Assembly: GCA_026874595.1 (NCBI GenBank)
Contig: CM049320.1
Span: 39,248,714 to 39,312,713 of the forward strand
Direction: 5' to 3'
From: Sipunculus nudus
Taxonomy: Eukaryota > Annelida > Sipuncula > Golfingiida > Sipunculidae
DNA: 64,000 bases
The translations under genes and the position numbers were made by a program. This document shows, in pieces, positions 49,640-64,000 of the stretch. The first letter of the stretch is position 1. Each line of letters opens with the position of its first letter. Below the pieces are notes generated by a model that saw only the letters and a list, made by a program, of their open reading frames with translations, was not told where the DNA came from and ran no database searches.

Positions 49640-50345
49640 ATAGTGTGCTTAAAATGTCGTGCCTTGTGCAAAACGCATATCGTGGGATATTTGAATTCGT
49701 GGAAAGAGAAAACCAATGTTAATAAGGACAGAACGTTTACGTGCGAGTGTAGCGGGATTAGACCTGTTCATAGAAGAGGTGTGCTCACCACGGTACTGGT
49801 TCGTTTGTTACGCTACAGTCCCACTAAAGCAGGCAGTACTACGGATAGGCAAGGATTACCACGGATCACCCCGGATACGGTCCGGGGTGGTCCCTGGTGT
49901 TCCGGGTGCTTTTTGGCAGAAATTATCCAAGTAGAGCCCCGGATTATCTCGGCAGAACCACGTCTGACCACGGTCCGCCAAGGATGCGCTACGGATTCCT
50001 GTTTTTGTTTGCCGCGCTAGTCCGGGGTGATTCGCAGCTCCGATGGGGCACTGCCGTGGAAGTCCTGGGCTCTGCCGTATTGGTCCGTCGCTCAGCGGGG
50101 GTAGTTTTCATTGTCCCGGACCTCCAAGGACTGTCTCGGCAGTGCCGCGGACTTCCAAGGCTGTGGCACGGACCCCCACGGCAAAGCCCCGACAAAGCTG
50201 CGTATGAGCCCCGGATCACCACGAATCGCCCCGGCAGTTTTTTAAAATCCAAAAACTGCCGGCTCGCCCTCCCGGACCGTCTCGGCAGCGCCACGGCTTA
50301 CACCCCGGACCTATCCGTGGCACTGCCATAGCTCTGCCGGGTCCT
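49640..50345. other. GC-rich island with quasi-palindromic words, not convincingly coding
   Basis: Strikingly GC-rich compared with the AT-rich flanks, and dense in ccccgga, ccacgga, cggcagtgcc and ggcactgcc words. A 12-bp perfect hairpin lies at 50231-50262 (CCGGCAGTTTTT / AAAAACTGCCGG, 8-nt loop). Frames are open for 101-144 codons on both strands in several registers, rich in Pro and Arg, as expected from composition. No domain was recognised. It may be a decayed satellite or an inserted repeat. Confidence 0.55.
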
Positions 50346-50799
50346 CTATGGGACTTACACTTGAGGAACTTTGCGCACACGTATGGTACGGAACGGATTT
50401 TGATGAAGAACTGCTGGAAGGTTAAATTTTGATGGTAATCTGGTTCACCATAATATATTTCAATGCAAATAATCAAATACCATTGCGACACAGGGCGGTC
50501 CCTTTGTCGCTCAGTTCTTTGTGAACAAAAGCCTGCATTTGTTAAGCCACTACTTCATGGACCAGTGTTACTGAAGCATGATTGTGCACAGCAGAGAAAA
50601 GCTTGTCAATGGAATTGGGGGGGGGGGGGGGGGGGCGCACAACCCCCCATGTTGTCCTACAACTCTACACAGTTTTATATTTTCATTTGTGTGTTCTTCC
50701 CAGTTTTTTCCCCCGAACAACTGCTTTACATACACAGAACAATCTCCAGGGGCTCTGACTTTTGTAAAATATAACACAAAACATCTTCGAGACAATGGC

Positions 50800-53404
50800 T
50801 TTATTTGACAAATTAAGTTACAATACAGTGGTTACTGTCACCAACTCACACACACAGAAATAGCATCTAACACCTTGCACTGGTTTGTATTTTACAATTC
50901 GAGGCAGGGGCCAGTCTATAGGAAGGGGTCGCCTGGTCGGGACGGCCCCAGTTCTAGGCCCGACATGTTCGTTCTCATGCAAAAAAATTATCCAAGGCTA
51001 CATGCGTGTCTTAAATAAAATAGTTACAAACTTTGTACAATATAGGCATGCATGCAAAATTTTACAAGTAAAGGAGCAGACTGACGGAAATTGAGGAGAA
51101 GCGACTCTGCTTTAATATAACATCAGTTTGGTCCAGTGCGTGGCACATATATCTATATATATATATATAAATTTTGTATATATGTATATGTATATAAACG
51201 GGGCTGAAAATACTGACATTGATTGATAGATCTGTGCATCAAGGACACCTAGATGTACAATTGTCTAGATTCCTTGATATGTTGTTAATTATTCCATACC
51301 TTGCGTCTATGCATGCCAACCTGTCACCCCTGACTTTTGAGAATGGACCGATCTGCGCAGCTGAATAAGGCGTGTCCTCAGTGAGAAATGGGGTGGAGAA
51401 AAATACGACCCCTCTCATCCAAGACGAGGCTCATATTCCCTGTGCAGCTCGCTAGGTCACATGACTTGACTGACCAATCACGTGATTAGACACTTTGTCC
51501 ATCATTCCCAAAGAGCAGTTTAACAGGCCCGCCAGACCTTGGAAGTGCTGCGTATATCGTAGCACATTTTTTTAAAATGATCCCTGGTTGTTGATTCATA
51601 TTCGAAGTCTAACAAAGCTGTACAACGAAAATGGTACAATGTATTTGTGATTACTATGAAAAGAAAAAAAATAAAATAAAGACATGATTATATAAACGAA
51701 AGCACTGACATCCATATAGTGTACATACACATGTAGATGGCATTACAAAGGATGGTGGGTAGGGAAGGACAAGCAATATTAGTCCGTCCCCTTGTCGCGC
51801 GAATATCACCCCCCCCCCCCCCCCCCCAACCCGGAGAAATGGACAATCACATTGAGCGAAACCGTTCAGCGTGCGCGTCTGCTTGAAACAGAGGACAGCT
51901 CTTTGAAGACCGACACACAATAATTATGTTAAACGCGTAAAGGTGCGAAAATCAGGATTGTGAAAATACAAATTTCTGTTCCGGAAGAGAAATTTATAGA
52001 GTGAAAAAGAACTGCAATGAATGAATGAATATTCAATTGACATACTTATATTATAGCTCTAATAAATAAACATTCTGCTGAAACACATTCTGACGTGGCC
52101 AAAATACCACCTAGACTACGTTAAATATACATACACAAGGGACCTAAATATTTTTTTTTCTGAAAATTTATGGGACAATACCGTCGGCGTCTGTTTCCCT
52201 TCAATACATGTTATTTGTCACTAGGCGAGCAAATAATACCACAGAAAGGAGGTTGAATTTGAAAGAAAACCCTACATGAAATGCAATGTCACAATGTGGA
52301 TAGACACATATTTGTATGATGTTTCATATACTATATATGCACAAAATTAGGTATACTCGTATTGTCTAGTTCACCATTCATGGATTTATATATGTACATA
52401 TATAACAAGCATGGTGTGGTATATTAAAGATTTTAAGAGTTTCCAGGTTTTTATAGGATCTATATCCTTCTTCAATATACATCAAAATATAAAAATTCTG
52501 TTCCCTCTGAGCCACAATTCCTCTGCGTTAAATTGTGGTCCCGAAAAGGAAAACTTAACCCCTTGCCCCCCAACCCAAGATTTACTTGTTCTTAGGCTAA
52601 TTTGCATATGCAGATGAGGTTTGCCCACAAAAGCAGTACCTGGCTGTCTGGCTGAACCCACATGGTGACACTTGACCTTTGAACTCTTAGGTTAGCAAAC
52701 AGACACAGTGACCTCACAGAGTATGACTAGAATACATAGTTTGTACATGATTGGCCGACAGGACTTTCTATTTTTTCAGACTAGCCCATCAAACAACCAG
52801 CTGCAAGGCATGGGGCTGGAAACAACGGAACTCCCATAATGCCTTGCACACTGGATATAGGCACGAAAGCATGAAATATCATGAGGGGATTATGGCCAGC
52901 AAATTCCTAGCGAAGCTTTGTCAGTTATTATATACAATACACAGTAATACACCCCCGTGATAAGATTCAAGGAGACTCCATATATATACCACGTGCATTC
53001 ATAGGCTCCCATCAACATGTAAAAAAGGCGCTACTTCAATGTGCTATTCTCTACAAATAAAAGTCAAATCGTATAGAAAACTCGCTTGGATGACCATGCC
53101 ATCACCTGGTGTTCATGTGTGAGAGAGATGGATGTGCACAGATCTAGCGGGACCATCGATCATTCTCCATGTGGATTTAGTGGAATCGTACAGACGGATT
53201 GGCCCAGGGTTGGCAACCAACCAGCCAAATTCCAGGCGTTGAATTTTTACTTATTATGCAAACATGATGAATGGTGTTACCATGGTAGCCGCTGGTATCT
53301 GGGCAGCAAGAGCATAAAAAGTTTGAACTTTTTTTAAATATCCCATAATTCAGCTGTAATGTCTGCACACATTTCTTTCACGTGTGCTCTGAGTACAAGT
53401 TTGT
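50800..53404 (-). other. Probable 3' UTR of the G-beta gene, with polyadenylation signal
   Basis: Downstream of the G-beta stop (53405-53407) the minus strand runs 2.6 kb without any of the repeat families seen elsewhere, apart from a poly(C) at 51809-51827 and a short AT microsatellite near 51150. It reaches CAAATAAAGCC, with AATAAA at 50800-50805. Cleavage would fall near 50780. A 10-bp stem (TGCAAGGCAT / ATGCCTTGCA) lies at 52802-52848. Extent is inferred from position and lack of repeats only. Confidence 0.45.
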
Positions 53405-62951
<9,547 letters not shown>

Positions 62952-64000
62952 CTGAAACAAGAGAGAAATAACGATTATCTTTCATGATAAACATACAGAA
63001 TTCTTTTACCTACAACACTATCTGCAGGCTGATTTTCACACTCAAGTAAAAGTAGTACACAAGTAGGAAAATAGGAGGAAAATTAGAACAAAAATATGAA
63101 TTGAAACTGAACATGTAAAATTCATGCTCATTCTTGATAACAGAATGTAATAAAAAATATTATATAACTGAAAACTCTCAAACAATATTCATAGTGCTCA
63201 ATTTGAGCAAGATTTGAGAGATGCGCTAAAAATAACCATTGATTGTTTACTTCTAATAACAAAGGTTTTTGAAACTGCATGTTAAAAACAGTATGTGGGA
63301 AAATGTAAGAAAATGTATGAATTACAAGGAAAGGTAGGAAACATCAAACTGATGCAAAAAGGAGGAAAGCTTGAAGCCTGCCATCTGAGCCAGCTGACTG
63401 CTGTCAACCAATGGTAACCATTTGTAAAGCAGTTATTTAAGAGATAATATTCATTTCTTTCCACATAAAATTAAATTACAGTAGAAACACATCTGATGAC
63501 CATCCCTGTTTACAAAACCATCCTGCTTTGTCGTTCACCTCTTTCAGTGAAGACCCTGTGACGACTTAATATGTTAAACCTGACAAAAAAGTAAATAGAC
63601 CCACTTCACTGGGGGTCAGCTGGATAAAGTGCCATGTTGGCAGGTTTAATTTCATCCTAATTAATGGCAACACAGAATCTGTATTTAAAGCTGACAGTGG
63701 CACTCACCCACTGTCACAAAACTTCTTTAGTGCCCATGATTTGGAAATGCATATTTTTTGGCTTTAAGTATTGGGAATGATGCCAAGTATGTGTTTATGT
63801 GTATTCTTTTCCATATTTTACCCAAAATACCAAGAAATTGGACATTATTATGGAGCTAAAGCAGCCTCATCTATCAGAACTACACCAGTGAACATAGCCC
63901 ATGTCAGCACAGCCCATGGAAAACCAGTCCAACTGGTTAAACCTGACAAAACAAGCACAAAAACCCATAATATGCTGATCAAAGAGAATAAATATTTATC
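62952..64000 (-). other. G-beta intron upstream (gene orientation) of exon 62735-62951
   Basis: The acceptor TTGTTTCAG lies at 62952-62960 (minus). The rest is AT-rich intron, with a repeat-like segment from 63479 related to 13612-13800. No further G-beta exon is visible before the window ends. Confidence 0.6.

Noticed and set aside
49643-50331. Two plus-strand frames of 125 and 144 codons in the GC-rich island
   Set aside because: Stops are rare in GC-rich DNA; frames overlap on both strands and no domain is recognisable.

Overview
The window is nuclear DNA of an animal, most likely a marine bivalve or other mollusc. The evidence is short exons with GT-AG introns, an AT-rich background, long homopolymer C/G tracts and microsatellites, and dense modular repeats of the type I associate with bivalve genomes. 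The species cannot be named from the sequence. Almost every long open reading frame here is a repeat artefact. The real genes have exons of about 80-220 bp that had to be assembled by hand from splice signals and codon phase.

Layout. (1) 1-7743, plus strand: the 3' end of an ephexin-family Rho guanine nucleotide exchange factor. Five exons encode the PH domain, the SH3 domain and the stop; the DH domain lies upstream of the window. Its introns carry a 53-bp minisatellite (1-2025) and a 17-bp/117-bp higher-order minisatellite (3060-5235). (2) 7.8-26.1 kb: gene-poor, with several repeat elements and LINE remnants. (3) 26483-34700, minus strand: an unrecognised six-exon gene for a predicted 209-residue secreted glycoprotein, with a signal peptide, six N-glycosylation sequons, ten cysteines after the signal region and a furin-type site (RRRSKR), behind a TATA-box promoter. 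(4) 34.7-50.3 kb: a repeat belt with a 60-bp minisatellite, a MITE, 45-bp minisatellites, modular elements carrying GGTGGCGCCACC and nuclear-receptor-like palindromes, a LINE 3' end and an odd GC-rich island. (5) 50.8-62.95 kb, minus strand: the 3' end of a heterotrimeric G-protein beta subunit gene (GNB1/2 type). This comprises the last two coding exons, a 9.2-kb intron and a probable 2.6-kb 3' UTR. The 5' exons lie beyond 64 kb.

The three genes show no operon-like relation. The RhoGEF and the G-beta subunit are both intracellular signalling proteins, whereas the middle gene looks like a secreted ligand or precursor. It is the best candidate for something undescribed. Exon boundaries are inferred from splice consensus and phase only, without transcript data.
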